Part shown: piece by piece, positions 19,733 through 29,237 of the stretch
Layout of the letters: the number at the start of each line of letters is the position of its first letter
Numbering within the stretch: the first letter of the stretch is position 1
Assembly: GCF_024652905.1 (NCBI RefSeq)
Contig: NZ_CP102428.1
Coordinates: 4,758,001-4,822,000, forward strand
Reading direction: 5' to 3'
Source: Pseudomonas oryzihabitans
GTDB lineage: Bacteria; Pseudomonadota; Gammaproteobacteria; Pseudomonadales; Pseudomonadaceae
DNA: 64,000 nt
The notes under the pieces: model-generated
Seen by the model: only the letters and a program-made list of their open reading frames with translations
Database searches by the model: none
What the model was told of the DNA's origin: nothing
Made by a program: the position numbers and the translations under genes

Positions 19733-20995
19733 ATGGCCCAGGCCCCCGGCCTCTATACCCCCACCGTCGCCGTTCCGGCGGACCGCCGCATCCTTGGCGG
19801 GCGCGATCTCTTCACTCTCTGGTTCTCCCTCGGCATCGGCCTGATGGTGGCCCAGGCCGGCGCGCTGCTGGCGCCCGGACTGGGCCTGGCCGACGGCCTG
19901 CTGGTGCTGGTGCTCGGCACCGCGGTCGGGGTGCTGTTGCTGGCCGCTGCCGGCCTGGTGGGCAGCGACACGGGCCTGGCCGGCATGACCGCCCTGGGCC
20001 AGAGTCTCGGCCAGCGCGGCGCGCTGTTGCCCGCGGTGCTCAACATCACCCAGCTGATCGGCTGGGGTGCCTTCGAACTGGTAGTGATGCGCGAGGCGGC
20101 CAGTGTGCTGCTGGGCAGCTGGGGCCTGCAGAGCTGGGCCTCGCCGGTGCTCTGGACCCTGGTCTTCGGCGCCCTGGCCACGGCGCTGGCGGTGGCCGGT
20201 CCCCTGACCTTCGTGCGCCGTTTCCTCAGCCGCTGGGGTATCTGGCTGCTGTTGGGCGCCTGCGGCTGGTTGACCCTGGACCTGTTCCTGCGCGCCGACC
20301 TGGCCGCGCTCTGGCAGCGCCCGGGCGATGGCTCCCTGACCCAGGCCCTGGGCTTCGACCTGGTGGTGGCCATGCCGCTGTCGTGGCTACCGGTGATCGC
20401 CGACTACACCCGCTTCGCCCGCACCGGGCGTAGCGCCGGGCGAGGCGTCATGCTGGGCTATTTCTGCGGCAACCTCTGGCTGATGGGCCTGGGCTTCGCC
20501 TACACCCTGGCCTTCGCCAGCGGCGGTGAGGCCGACGCTCTGCTACGCGCCCTGGCCGTGGCCGGCCTGGGCCTGCCACTGCTGCTGATCCTGCTAGACG
20601 AATCGGAAAATGCCTTTGCCGCCTATCACTCGGCGGCGGTGGCCACGGGTTTCCTGGCCCAGGTGAAGATCTGGCAGCTGACCCTGGCCATCGGCATTCT
20701 CTGCACCCTGCTGGCGCTGCTGGTGCCCCTGGCCCAGTACGAGCACTTCCTGCTGCTGATCGGCTCGGTGTTCGCGCCGCTGTTCGGCGTGGTGCTGGTG
20801 GATCACTTCCTGCTGCGCCGCCGCAAGGCTCCGCAGCGGGTACGGGCGTTGCGCCTGGAATCCCTGATCGCCTGGGCCCTGGGCGTGGCCGTCTACCACC
20901 TGCTGCCGACCCTGCTGCCAGCCTGGGGCGCGACCCTGCCGGCCATCGTGGTGGCCGGTACCGCACAGGCGCTGCTGGGGTTGAAGCGAGTTTAG
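19733..20995 (+). CDS. cytX: Putative hydroxymethylpyrimidine transporter CytX (NCS1 family)
   Basis: A 420-residue membrane protein of the NCS1 purine/cytosine permease family. The start MAQAPGLYTPTVAVPADRRI and the following LGGRDLFTLWFSLGIGLMVA, then NITQLIGWGAFELVVMREAA and the AMPLSWLPVIADYTRFAR segment are typical of CytX. About twelve hydrophobic helices are evident. CytX proteins are thought to import HMP for thiamine salvage, which agrees with the position behind thiC and its TPP riboswitch. Transcription from thiC must pass through the repeat array to reach it. In-frame starts farther upstream fall inside repeats and are rejected. Confidence 0.9.
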   Translation: MAQAPGLYTPTVAVPADRRILGGRDLFTLWFSLGIGLMVAQAGALLAPGLGLADGLLVLVLGTAVGVLLLAAAGLVGSDTGLAGMTALGQSLGQRGALLPAVLNITQLIGWGAFELVVMREAASVLLGSWGLQSWASPVLWTLVFGALATALAVAGPLTFVRRFLSRWGIWLLLGACGWLTLDLFLRADLAALWQRPGDGSLTQALGFDLVVAMPLSWLPVIADYTRFARTGRSAGRGVMLGYFCGNLWLMGLGFAYTLAFASGGEADALLRALAVAGLGLPLLLILLDESENAFAAYHSAAVATGFLAQVKIWQLTLAIGILCTLLALLVPLAQYEHFLLLIGSVFAPLFGVVLVDHFLLRRRKAPQRVRALRLESLIAWALGVAVYHLLPTLLPAWGATLPAIVVAGTAQALLGLKRV

Positions 20996-21005
20996 GGTCC
21001 GGCCT

Positions 21006-21218
21006 GTTGGGCTTCGTTGCGCTCAGCGCCAACCTACGAGAACAGTGTGCTGGCTTAGCAGGCGTAGGTTGGGCTGAGACGGTTCCATCGTCGAAACCCA
21101 ACGGTGCGCTGCTGAATAGGGCCTGTTGGCTTCGCTGCGCTCAACCCAACCTACGTCGGTCGCGGTCCGAGGTGACACCGTAGGTTGGGCTGAGACGGCT
21201 CCACCGTCGAAGCCCAAC
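21006..21218 (-). repeat. Inverted-orientation copies of the 112-bp repeat family after cytX
   Basis: Four arms are seen: 21006–21037 (complement of A), 21064–21102 (complement of B), 21125–21154 (complement of A, two bases shorter) and 21180–21218 (complement of B). Spacing is 116–119 bp. All are inverted relative to the array at 19305–19673, so cytX is bracketed by inverted copies. The region 20996–21226 contains nothing else that I can identify. Confidence 0.9.
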
Positions 21219-21226
21219 AGGGCGGA

Positions 21227-21976
21227 CTACGGCTGGCGACTCTTCCCGCGCCCCGGGAAATACTCGCCCTTGAGGATGCCGTTGAGCTTGGGATAGGGGA
21301 TCTTCAGCTCCGGATGGCCCATGGCATAGGGGGCGATGCTGCCGATGTCGTACTTGAGCGTCAGGGCGCCGAAGTCCAGGGCCACGTTGTTGGTCTTGAG
21401 GAAGGGCCACTGCTGACGGAATTCGGCATCGCCGACACCGTTGCTGAGCATCCAGGCCTCCCGCGACAGCTGCGCCAGGCGCCAGAATTCGGCTTCCTGC
21501 CCCGGCACCAGCATGTCGCCCAGGGTGATCTGCCGATCGAGGTGGCGATCCCAGGTGACGAAGTCGCGGCCGGCCAGGCCATGGGCGCCGCCGTTGGCCA
21601 GGTAGCTGGAGAATTCGATGATCACCAGACCGTCATGCTGTTCGCGCACCTTGGCCTGCAGATAGCTGCTCCAGCGCGGCTGGGCCTTGGCGAGGAAATC
21701 CCGCTCGTAGCTGGCCAGCGAGGCGGGGATGGGCGCGCCCGGCTCGGCACGGGCCAGGCCCAGCAGGTGGCGTTGCACCAGGGCGTCCAGCGCCGGTTCG
21801 CTGAACTCCACGTAGTCGATGTTGATCAGTGGGCAGTCTTCGCCCTGGCAGCCGGCGGGGCGGTGCTCCCAGGCCTGGTGGCGAGGCGTGAGGGGTTTGT
21901 CGAGGTTGGGGCCGAAGACGCTTTGGCAACCACCGAGCAGCAGGCCGGCGAGCAGGAGGAGCGGGCGGATACGCAT
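21227..21976 (-). CDS. DUF3298/RsiV-like lipoprotein
   Basis: A 249-residue predicted lipoprotein. The signal MRIRPLLLLAGLLLGGCQS has a lipobox LLGGC with Cys17. The mature part has SYLQAKVREQHDGLVIIEFSSYLANGGAHG, TWDRHLDRQITLGDMLVPGQ and FGALTLKYDIGSIAPYAMG, a layout matching DUF3298 domains (RsiV-like fold). I use the internal ATG at 21976 because it gives a clean signal peptide; upstream in-frame codons give unlikely sequence. It corresponds in position to the gene between thiC and nudF in other pseudomonads. Function unknown. Confidence 0.85.
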   Translation of the reverse strand: MRIRPLLLLAGLLLGGCQSVFGPNLDKPLTPRHQAWEHRPAGCQGEDCPLINIDYVEFSEPALDALVQRHLLGLARAEPGAPIPASLASYERDFLAKAQPRWSSYLQAKVREQHDGLVIIEFSSYLANGGAHGLAGRDFVTWDRHLDRQITLGDMLVPGQEAEFWRLAQLSREAWMLSNGVGDAEFRQQWPFLKTNNVALDFGALTLKYDIGSIAPYAMGHPELKIPYPKLNGILKGEYFPGRGKSRQP

Positions 21977-22162
21977 GGGATTCCTTGTCCTGGAAACAGA
22001 GAACGACGGCTTTCGAACCCGTCTGGCCCCATAAGTTTGCCAGGGGTAGGCGCAGGTTTCCCGGCTTGTTGTCCTTTTCGCGACTTGGCGCGCCGGGGGC
22101 TGCACGAGCGCAGGCGGCACGCTACGATGATCTGATTACCTGCAATCAGCGCTGGAGCGCCC

Positions 22163-22783
22163 ATGACCGAAGCCAACGAATCCCAGGCGCCCGCCGTTGA
22201 AATCCTGAGCCGCGAGATCTGCTTTCAGGGCTTCTACCGCATGGCCCGTTTCCGGCTGCGCCATCGCCAGTTCTCCGGTGATTTGGGCCCGGAACTGGAG
22301 CGCGAGGTCTTCGTGCGTCCCGATGCCGTCTGCGTGCTGCCCTACGATGCGGTGCGCGACGAGGTGGTGCTGATCGAGCAGTTTCGCGTCGGCGTCATGG
22401 AAAAGACCGCTCATCCCTGGCTGCTTGAGCCGGTAGCGGGCTTGGTGGACAAGCAGGGCGAGGCCGTCGAGGCGGTCGCTCATCGGGAAGCCGAGGAAGA
22501 AGCCGGGCTGACCTTGCAATCGCTCTGGCCCATCTCCACCTACTTCCCCTCGCCCGGCGGCAGTGACGAACAGGTCTATCTCTACCTGGGCCGCTGCAGC
22601 TCCGCGGACGCCGGTGGCGTCCATGGTCTGGAGGAGGAGGGCGAGGACATTCGCGTCCATGTCTGGTCGCTGGACGAGGCACTGGCAGGGGTGCGCGACG
22701 GTCGAATCAATAACGCAGCGGCAATCATCGCCCTGCAATGGTTGGCGCTCAATCGCGCCGAGGTACGGGGGTTATGGGGCTGA
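22163..22783 (+). CDS. nudF: ADP-ribose pyrophosphatase (Nudix)
   Basis: A 206-residue Nudix hydrolase that splits ADP-ribose to AMP and ribose-5-phosphate. The Nudix box is at about residues 93–115 and ends in REAEEEAGL, with the preceding EPVAGLVD. DAVCVLPYDAVRDEVVLIEQFRVG is typical of the ADPRase N-terminal domain. Length agrees with E. coli NudF (209). It is the first gene of a run nudF–DUF1249–cpdA–yqiA–parE–parC, all on the plus strand; the next gene begins ten bases before its stop. Confidence 0.94.
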   Translation: MTEANESQAPAVEILSREICFQGFYRMARFRLRHRQFSGDLGPELEREVFVRPDAVCVLPYDAVRDEVVLIEQFRVGVMEKTAHPWLLEPVAGLVDKQGEAVEAVAHREAEEEAGLTLQSLWPISTYFPSPGGSDEQVYLYLGRCSSADAGGVHGLEEEGEDIRVHVWSLDEALAGVRDGRINNAAAIIALQWLALNRAEVRGLWG

Positions 22784-23229
22784 AACTGCGAGATCGCTAT
22801 CGAGTTGACCTGCCGGGCCTGCAGGCCACGTGCGAGGCCAACTACGTGCGGCTGATGCGGCTTCTGCCCAAGATGCGCGAAGCCGTGGTATCGCGCCGCG
22901 TCATGTTGTCGCAAGGCGAGCGCCCCTTGGGGGTGCTGGCGCTGGAGGTCACCGAGGCCTGTCCCTATACGACGGTGCTGCGGGTCCGCCAGGAACTGGG
23001 GCTGCCCTGGCTGCCGGTTCCCGAGCTGGAAGTGCGGGTCTATCACGACGCGCGGATGGCGGAAGTGGTGTCGGCCGGGGCCTCCCGGCACCTGCTCGGA
23101 CGCTATCCCTATCCCAACCAGGCGATGCATCAGCCTGACGAAAAGAACCAGCTCAATCTGTTTCTCGGCGAGTGGCTGAGTCACTGCCTGGCCTGTGGCC
23201 ACGAGGCTGAACCCATCCTGCAGCGATGA
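22774..23229 (+). CDS. DUF1249 family protein
   Basis: A 151-residue cytoplasmic protein of the DUF1249 (YqiB-like) family, found between nudF and cpdA in many gammaproteobacteria. Visible family features are YRVDLPGLQATCEANYVRLM, EVRVYHDARMAEVVS and RYPYPNQAMHQPDEKNQLNLFLGEWL. No catalytic motif is obvious. The ATG at 22774 overlaps the end of nudF by ten bases, so translation is probably coupled. Its role is unknown. Confidence 0.92.
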   Translation: MGLKLRDRYRVDLPGLQATCEANYVRLMRLLPKMREAVVSRRVMLSQGERPLGVLALEVTEACPYTTVLRVRQELGLPWLPVPELEVRVYHDARMAEVVSAGASRHLLGRYPYPNQAMHQPDEKNQLNLFLGEWLSHCLACGHEAEPILQR

Positions 23230-23368
23230 GTACCAGGGCGCAACGCTGACAGCCGCGACTTCCTTCTCGCTCGCCAAGCTGCGAAAATGTGATGCATGCA
23301 CGCAAGTTCCCGGGAACTTTTCTGCACCCTGCCTGCGCTCGTTGTCCCCTTATGCCTAGGAGGCTTTG

Positions 23369-24175
23369 GTGAGTTTGCCGGATAGTGTCAACGCTCCCCT
23401 CGTCGTCCAACTGACCGACAGCCATCTGTTTGCTCGTGCCAATGGCCGGCTGTTGGGCATCGATACGGCGGCCAGCCTGCAACAGGTGGTCGCCCAGGTG
23501 GTACGGGAGCAGCCACGCATCGATCTGCTGCTGGCCAGCGGTGACCTCTCCCAGGATGGTTCCGTGGCGTCCTATCAGCGCTTTTGCGCGCTGACCGAGC
23601 CGCTGGACGCGCCCATGCGCTGGCTGGCCGGCAACCATGACGAGAACGCGCCCATGGCCAAGGCCTGTGGCGATCGCGATTTTCTGGAATCCGTCACCGA
23701 CCTGGGCGCCTGGCGTCTCATCCTGCTCGACAGCACCGTGCGCGGCTGCGTGTTCGGTGAGCTGGAGCAGGCGCAGCTGCTGGCCTTGGACGAGGCCCTG
23801 AGCGCCGCGCCCGAACGCCCCGCGCTGATCTGCCTGCACCATCACCCGGTCCCGGTGGGCTGTGGCTGGATGGAACCCCTGGGGCTGCACCGGCCGGACG
23901 AGCTGTTCGCCGTGCTGGATCGCCATCCTCAGGTCAAGGTCGTGCTCTGGGGTCACATCCACCAGGAATTCGATCAGCTGCGCAACGGCGTGCGCCTGCT
24001 GGCCTCGCCGTCCACCGGTCTGCAATTCGAGCCGGGCAGCGAGGATTTCAAGGCGGGCGACCAGGCCCCGGGCTATCGCTGGTTGCGCCTGTTGCCCGAT
24101 GGCACCCTGGAAACCGGTGTCTCGCGTCTGCAACAGCATGCCTTCACTGTGGATCACAGCGCGGCGGGCTACTGA
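23369..24175 (+). CDS. cpdA: 3',5'-cyclic-AMP phosphodiesterase CpdA
   Basis: A 268-residue class III cyclic nucleotide phosphodiesterase of the calcineurin-like metallophosphoesterase fold. Metal ligands are visible in QLTDSHLF (D17, H19), LLASGDLSQDGS, WLAGNHDEN, CLHHHPVPVG and VLWGHIHQEF. GTG at 23369 has AGGAGG five bases upstream; the TTG three bases earlier is too close to it. The enzyme lowers cAMP and so limits Vfr/CRP activity. A perfect CRP/Vfr-type site occurs at 50142–50157 in this window. About 140 bp separate it from the DUF1249 gene. Confidence 0.95.
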   Translation: MSLPDSVNAPLVVQLTDSHLFARANGRLLGIDTAASLQQVVAQVVREQPRIDLLLASGDLSQDGSVASYQRFCALTEPLDAPMRWLAGNHDENAPMAKACGDRDFLESVTDLGAWRLILLDSTVRGCVFGELEQAQLLALDEALSAAPERPALICLHHHPVPVGCGWMEPLGLHRPDELFAVLDRHPQVKVVLWGHIHQEFDQLRNGVRLLASPSTGLQFEPGSEDFKAGDQAPGYRWLRLLPDGTLETGVSRLQQHAFTVDHSAAGY

Positions 24176-24259
24176 CGCCGACGCCGGTCGGCTGCCTTGG
24201 TCGCGCGGGTCGAAACGGGTTACCCTTTACCTGTTTTTTTATCCAGTAGGAGCGGCCCG

Positions 24260-24868
24260 ATGCCGTCGATCCTCTATATCCATGGTTTCAACAGCTCACC
24301 CGCGTCCTTGAAGGCGCGGCAGCTGACCGCCTGCATGACCCGACTCGGCCTGGCGGACCGCCTGCGTGCCCCGGCGCTGCCCAACGATGCCGATGCCGCC
24401 TTCGCGCTCCTGGAGCGCGAACTGGCCGAGCTGGACGCCCCCTTGCTGGTCGGCAGCTCCCTGGGCGGCTACTATGCCACCGTCCTGGCCGAGCGCCACG
24501 GGCTCAAGGCCGTGCTGATCAACCCCGCGGTCCGGCCCTGGCGCTTCATGGAGCATTACCTGGGGCTTCAGCGCAATCACCATACCGGCGAGACCTGGAT
24601 CCTCACCGAGGCCCACGTCGAGGCCATGCGTGCGCTGGAAGTCGCGGCGCCGGCGGATCCCGAGCGCTTCCACGTCTGGCTGCAGACCGGCGACGAGACC
24701 CTCGACTACCGCGACGCCGAACGCTACTACGGCGCCTGCACCCTGCGTATCGAGCAGGGCGGCGACCATGGCTTCCAGGGCTTCCATCGCCAGCTGCCGC
24801 TGCTGCTGGAGCTGGCCGGCTTCGATCCGGCGCTCTGGCGCGAGCTGGATTTCAACACCTTCGAATAG
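24260..24868 (+). CDS. yqiA: YqiA-family esterase
   Basis: A 202-residue alpha/beta-hydrolase. It starts MPSILYIHGFNSSPASLKAR; the nucleophile elbow is LVGSSLGGYYAT near residue 77, and the His lies in QGGDHGFQGF near the C-terminus. E. coli YqiA, also next to cpdA and parE, hydrolyses short-chain esters and CoA thioesters in vitro; the natural substrate is not known. ATG follows TAGGAGCGG. Seven bases separate it from parE. Confidence 0.92.
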   Translation: MPSILYIHGFNSSPASLKARQLTACMTRLGLADRLRAPALPNDADAAFALLERELAELDAPLLVGSSLGGYYATVLAERHGLKAVLINPAVRPWRFMEHYLGLQRNHHTGETWILTEAHVEAMRALEVAAPADPERFHVWLQTGDETLDYRDAERYYGACTLRIEQGGDHGFQGFHRQLPLLLELAGFDPALWRELDFNTFE

Positions 24869-24875
24869 AGACCCC

Positions 24876-26774
24876 ATGGCCACGCAGAACGCCTATAACG
24901 CCGACGCCATCGAAGTCCTCTCCGGACTCGATCCGGTGCGCAAGCGCCCTGGCATGTACACCGACACCTCCCGGCCCAACCACCTGGCCCAGGAAGTCAT
25001 CGACAACAGCGTGGACGAGGCGCTGGCCGGTCATGCGCGCCAGGTGCAGGTAATCCTGCACGCCGACAATTCCCTCGAGGTGCTCGACGACGGGCGCGGC
25101 ATGCCGGTGGACATCCATCCGGAAGAGGGCGTCTCCGGCGTCGAATTGATCCTGACCAAGCTGCACGCCGGCGGCAAGTTCTCCAACAAGAACTACCAGT
25201 TCTCCGGCGGTCTGCACGGCGTGGGCATCTCCGTGGTGAACGCCCTGTCGACCCGCGTCGAGGTGCGCGTCAAGCGCGACGGCAACGAATACGGCATGGC
25301 CTTCGCCGACGGCTTCAAGGCCAGCGAACTGGCCGTGGTCGGCAGCGTCGGCAAGCGCAATACCGGCACCAGCGTGCACTTCTGGCCGGATCCCAAGTAC
25401 TTCGATTCGCCCAAGTTTTCCGTCAGCCGTCTGAAGCACGTGCTCAAGGCCAAGGCGGTGCTCTGCCCAGGCCTGGCGGTGAGCTTCCTCGACGAAGCCA
25501 GCGGCGAGCGCAGCGAATGGCATTACGAAGACGGCCTGAGATCCTATCTGATCGACACCGTGGGCGATGCCTTGCGGCTGCCCGAGGCCCCCTTTCACGG
25601 CAGCCTGGCCTCGGCCCGGGAAGCGGTTGACTGGGCGCTGTTCTGGCTGCCCGAGGGCGGCGAGTCGGTGCAGGAAAGCTACGTCAACCTGATTCCCACC
25701 GCCCAGGGCGGCACCCATGTGAACGGCTTGCGCCAAGGTTTGCTGGATGCCATCCGCGAATTCTGCGAATTCCGCAACCTCTTGCCGCGTGGCCTCAAGC
25801 TGGCCCCGGAAGACGTCTGGGAGCGCATCGCCTTCGTCCTCTCGATGAAGATGCAGGAGCCGCAGTTCTCCGGTCAGACCAAGGAGCGGCTGTCGTCCCG
25901 CGAGGCGGCCGCCTTTGTCGCCGGGGTGGTCAAGGACGCCTTCAGCCTCTGGCTCAATGCCCATCCGGAGCTGGGTCAGCAGATCGCCGAACTGGCCATC
26001 AACAACGCCGGCCGCCGCCTCAAGGCGGGCAAGAAGGTCGAGCGCAAGAAGATCACCCAGGGTCCGGCGCTGCCTGGCAAGCTGGCCGATTGCGCCGGCC
26101 AGGATCCCATGAGATCCGAGCTGTTCCTGGTGGAAGGTGACTCCGCCGGTGGCAGCGCCAAGCAGGCGCGCAGCAAGGAATTCCAGGCCATCATGCCGCT
26201 GCGCGGCAAGATCCTGAACACCTGGGAGGTGGACGGCAGCGAGGTGCTGGGCAGCCAGGAGGTGCACGACATCGCCGTGGCCATCGGCATCGACCCGGGC
26301 AGCGCCGACCTGAGCGGCCTGAGATACGGCAAGATCTGCATCCTCGCCGACGCCGACTCCGACGGCCTGCACATCGCCACCCTGCTGTGCGCCCTGTTCG
26401 TGCAGCACTTCCGCCCGCTGGTGGACGCCGGCCACGTCTATGTGGCCATGCCGCCGCTGTACCGCATCGACCTGGGCAAGGAGGTCCATTACGCCCTCGA
26501 CGAGGCCGAGCGTGACGGCGTCCTCGATCGCCTGGCGGCGGAGAAGAAGCGCGGCAAGCCCCAGGTCACCCGCTTCAAGGGCCTCGGCGAGATGAATCCG
26601 CTGCAGCTGCGCGAGACCACCATGGATCCCAACACCCGGCGCCTGGTGCAGCTGACCCTCGAAGACGTGCCCGGCACCCTCGAGATGATGGACATGCTGC
26701 TGGCCAAGAAGAGGTCCGCCGATCGCAAGAGCTGGCTGGAATCCAAGGGCGATCGCGCCGAAGTGCTGCTCTAA
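24876..26774 (+). CDS. parE: DNA topoisomerase IV subunit B
   Basis: A 632-residue ATPase subunit of topoisomerase IV, which decatenates daughter chromosomes. The GHKL ATP site is seen in VIDNSVDEALAG, LDDGRGMPV and QFSGGLHGVGISVVNAL; the TOPRIM part has LFLVEGDSAGGSAKQAR, ILNTWEVDG and ADADSDGLHIATLL. ParE rather than GyrB is indicated by the 630-residue length and by parC two hundred bases downstream. A REP pair sits in the gap to parC. Confidence 0.97.
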   Translation: MATQNAYNADAIEVLSGLDPVRKRPGMYTDTSRPNHLAQEVIDNSVDEALAGHARQVQVILHADNSLEVLDDGRGMPVDIHPEEGVSGVELILTKLHAGGKFSNKNYQFSGGLHGVGISVVNALSTRVEVRVKRDGNEYGMAFADGFKASELAVVGSVGKRNTGTSVHFWPDPKYFDSPKFSVSRLKHVLKAKAVLCPGLAVSFLDEASGERSEWHYEDGLRSYLIDTVGDALRLPEAPFHGSLASAREAVDWALFWLPEGGESVQESYVNLIPTAQGGTHVNGLRQGLLDAIREFCEFRNLLPRGLKLAPEDVWERIAFVLSMKMQEPQFSGQTKERLSSREAAAFVAGVVKDAFSLWLNAHPELGQQIAELAINNAGRRLKAGKKVERKKITQGPALPGKLADCAGQDPMRSELFLVEGDSAGGSAKQARSKEFQAIMPLRGKILNTWEVDGSEVLGSQEVHDIAVAIGIDPGSADLSGLRYGKICILADADSDGLHIATLLCALFVQHFRPLVDAGHVYVAMPPLYRIDLGKEVHYALDEAERDGVLDRLAAEKKRGKPQVTRFKGLGEMNPLQLRETTMDPNTRRLVQLTLEDVPGTLEMMDMLLAKKRSADRKSWLESKGDRAEVLL

Positions 26775-26791
26775 ATATGTTGGCTGCGCTT

Positions 26792-26856
26792 ATCGCGGCC
26801 ATGGGCCGCTCCTACAGGTGTATCGAGCGCCTGTAGGAGTGGTCCATGACCGCGAT
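26792..26856. repeat. REP pair (inverted, REPIN-like) between parE and parC
   Basis: Arm ATCGCGGCCATGGGCCGCTC...CCTACAGG (26792–26818) and its imperfect reverse complement (26830–26856; about 24 of 27 bases match) enclose eleven bases. The CTCCTACAGG/CCTGTAGGAG core is the common Pseudomonas REP type and differs from the 112-bp family. It occupies most of the 125-bp parE–parC gap. Confidence 0.9.
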
Positions 26857-26899
26857 GGACCGGGCCCCCCGATCAAAGACGTAACACCAAAGGACTCCC

Positions 26900-29152
26900 A
26901 TGAGTGCACCCCTCGACCTGAGCCTGGATGGCGTCGAACGCCGTTCGCTGGCCGACTTCACCGAGCAGGCGTACCTGAACTACTCCATGTACGTCATCAT
27001 GGACCGTGCCCTGCCGCACATCGGCGACGGTCTCAAGCCGGTCCAGCGCCGCATCGTCTATGCCATGAGCGAACTGGGCCTGGACGCCGACGCCAAGCAC
27101 AAGAAATCCGCCCGTACCGTGGGTGACGTCCTCGGTAAGTACCACCCCCACGGCGACTCGGCCTGCTACGAGGCCATGGTGCTCATGGCCCAGCCGTTCT
27201 CCTATCGCTATCCGCTGGTGGATGGCCAAGGCAACTGGGGGGCGCCCGACGATCCCAAGTCCTTTGCCGCCATGCGCTACACCGAGGCGCGGCTGTCGCG
27301 CTATTCCGAGGTGCTGCTCAATGAACTGGGGCAGGGCACCGTGGACTGGGTGCCCAACTTCGATGGCACCCTGAACGAACCGGCGGTGTTGCCGGCACGC
27401 CTGCCCAACCTGCTGCTCAACGGCACCACCGGCATCGCCGTGGGCATGGCCACCGACATCCCGCCGCACAACCTGCGTGAGGTGGCGGCTGCCTGCGTGC
27501 GCCTGCTGGACGATCCCATCGCCGGGATTCCCGAACTCCTGGAGCATGTGCCGGGTCCGGACTTCCCCACCGAAGCCGAGATCATCACCCCGCACGCCGA
27601 CCTGCGCAAAATCTACGAGACCGGGCGCGGCTCGGTGCGCATGCGTGCCGTCTACCGCCGTGAAGACGGCGACGTGGTCATCACCGCGCTGCCGCACCAG
27701 GTCTCCGGTTCCAAGGTGCTGGAGCAGATCGCCGCCCAGATGCAGGCCAAGAAGCTGCCCATGGTGGCCGACCTGCGTGACGAGTCGGACCACGAGAACC
27801 CGACCCGCATCGTCATCGTGCCGCGCTCCAACCGCATCGATGCCGACGAACTGATGCAGCACCTGTTCGCCACCACCGATCTCGAATCCAGCTACCGGGT
27901 CAACCTCAACGTCATCGGCCTGGACGGCAAACCCCAGGTCAAGGACCTGCGGCAGATCCTCCAGGAGTGGCTGATCTATCGCATCGGCACGGTGCGTCGC
28001 CGCCTGCAGTTCCGCCTGGACAAGGTCAACCGCCGCCTGCACCTGCTGGACGGCCTGCTGATCGCCTTTCTCAACCTGGACGAGGTGATCCACATCATCC
28101 GTACCGAAGAGCATCCCAGGCAGGCATTGATGGCCCGCTTCGAGCTCTCCGAGGACCAGGCCGACTACATCCTCGAAACCCGCCTGCGCCAGCTGGCGCG
28201 GCTGGAAGAGATGAAGATCCGTGGCGAGCAGGCCGAGCTGCTCAAGGAGCAGAAGCGCCTGCAGACCCTGCTGGGCAGCGACAAGAAGCTGCGCAATCTG
28301 GTCCGCGACGAATTGATCAAGGACGCCGAGACCTACGGCGACGCTCGTCGCTCGCCCATCGTCGTGCGTGCCGAGGCCAAGGCCCTGTCCGAAACCGAAC
28401 TCATGCCCACCGAGCCGGTGACCGTGGTGCTGTCCGAGAAGGGCTGGGTGCGCCAGGCCAAGGGCCATGACGTCGATCCGACCGGGCTGTCCTACAAGGC
28501 CGGCGACGGCTTCAAGGCGGCAGCCCTGGGCCGCTCCAATCAGTTCGCCGTCTTCATCGACTCCACCGGGCGCAGCTATTCGGTCGCAGCTCACTCCCTG
28601 CCGTCGGCGCGGGGTCAGGGCGAACCCCTGACCGGACGCCTGACGCCGCCGCCAGGGGCCAGCTTCGAGTGTCTGCTCCTGCCGGACGACAGCAGCCTCT
28701 ATGTACTGGCCTCGGATGCCGGCTACGGCTTCGTGGTCAAGGGCGAGGACCTGCAGGCCAAGAACAAGGCCGGCAAGGCGCTGATCAGCCTGCCCAACGG
28801 TGCCAAGGTGCTGTCTCCGAAGCCGGTGGCCTCCCTGGAGGACACCTCCATCGCGGTGGTCACCAACGAGGGGCGCCTGCTGGTATTCGCCATCACCGAG
28901 CTGCCACAGCTGGCCAAGGGCAAGGGCAACAAGCTGATTTCCATTCCTGGCGAGCGGGTGGCCAAGCGTGAGGAATACGTAGTCGATCTGGCCGTGGTCC
29001 CGGCCGGCGTGTCCCTCACCCTGCAGGCGGGCAAGCGGCCCTATACCCTCAAGGGCAGCGACCTGGAACATTACCGTGCCGAGCGCGGGCGGCGAGGCAA
29101 CAAGCTGCCGCGTGGCTTCCAGCGGGTGGACTCGCTGCAGGTGGAAACTTGA
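26900..29152 (+). CDS. parC: DNA topoisomerase IV subunit A
   Basis: A 750-residue breakage–reunion subunit. The active-site tyrosine lies in [15 protein letters not shown] (residue about 123). The quinolone-determining region reads [16 protein letters not shown], with Ser and Glu at the usual positions (no resistance change is evident). The C-terminal beta-pinwheel is shorter than in GyrA, with repeats such as [11 protein letters not shown] and [11 protein letters not shown]. It starts with ATG after AAAGGAC and probably uses parE transcription or a promoter beyond the REP pair. Confidence 0.97.
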   Translation: MSAPLDLSLDGVERRSLADFTEQAYLNYSMYVIMDRALPHIGDGLKPVQRRIVYAMSELGLDADAKHKKSARTVGDVLGKYHPHGDSACYEAMVLMAQPFSYRYPLVDGQGNWGAPDDPKSFAAMRYTEARLSRYSEVLLNELGQGTVDWVPNFDGTLNEPAVLPARLPNLLLNGTTGIAVGMATDIPPHNLREVAAACVRLLDDPIAGIPELLEHVPGPDFPTEAEIITPHADLRKIYETGRGSVRMRAVYRREDGDVVITALPHQVSGSKVLEQIAAQMQAKKLPMVADLRDESDHENPTRIVIVPRSNRIDADELMQHLFATTDLESSYRVNLNVIGLDGKPQVKDLRQILQEWLIYRIGTVRRRLQFRLDKVNRRLHLLDGLLIAFLNLDEVIHIIRTEEHPRQALMARFELSEDQADYILETRLRQLARLEEMKIRGEQAELLKEQKRLQTLLGSDKKLRNLVRDELIKDAETYGDARRSPIVVRAEAKALSETELMPTEPVTVVLSEKGWVRQAKGHDVDPTGLSYKAGDGFKAAALGRSNQFAVFIDSTGRSYSVAAHSLPSARGQGEPLTGRLTPPPGASFECLLLPDDSSLYVLASDAGYGFVVKGEDLQAKNKAGKALISLPNGAKVLSPKPVASLEDTSIAVVTNEGRLLVFAITELPQLAKGKGNKLISIPGERVAKREEYVVDLAVVPAGVSLTLQAGKRPYTLKGSDLEHYRAERGRRGNKLPRGFQRVDSLQVET

Positions 29153-29237
29153 GCCGTCTGCAGTCAGCCGCTAGCATAGCCCGGATTTTTTCGACCAGGA
29201 CTCGCCGGGCCATGGTGCCCGTCGAGAGAGAGCCTCG

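Noticed and set aside
26873-29071. 732-codon minus-strand frame opposite parC
   Set aside because: ParC is unmistakable on the plus strand; the antisense frame is only a stop-free shadow.
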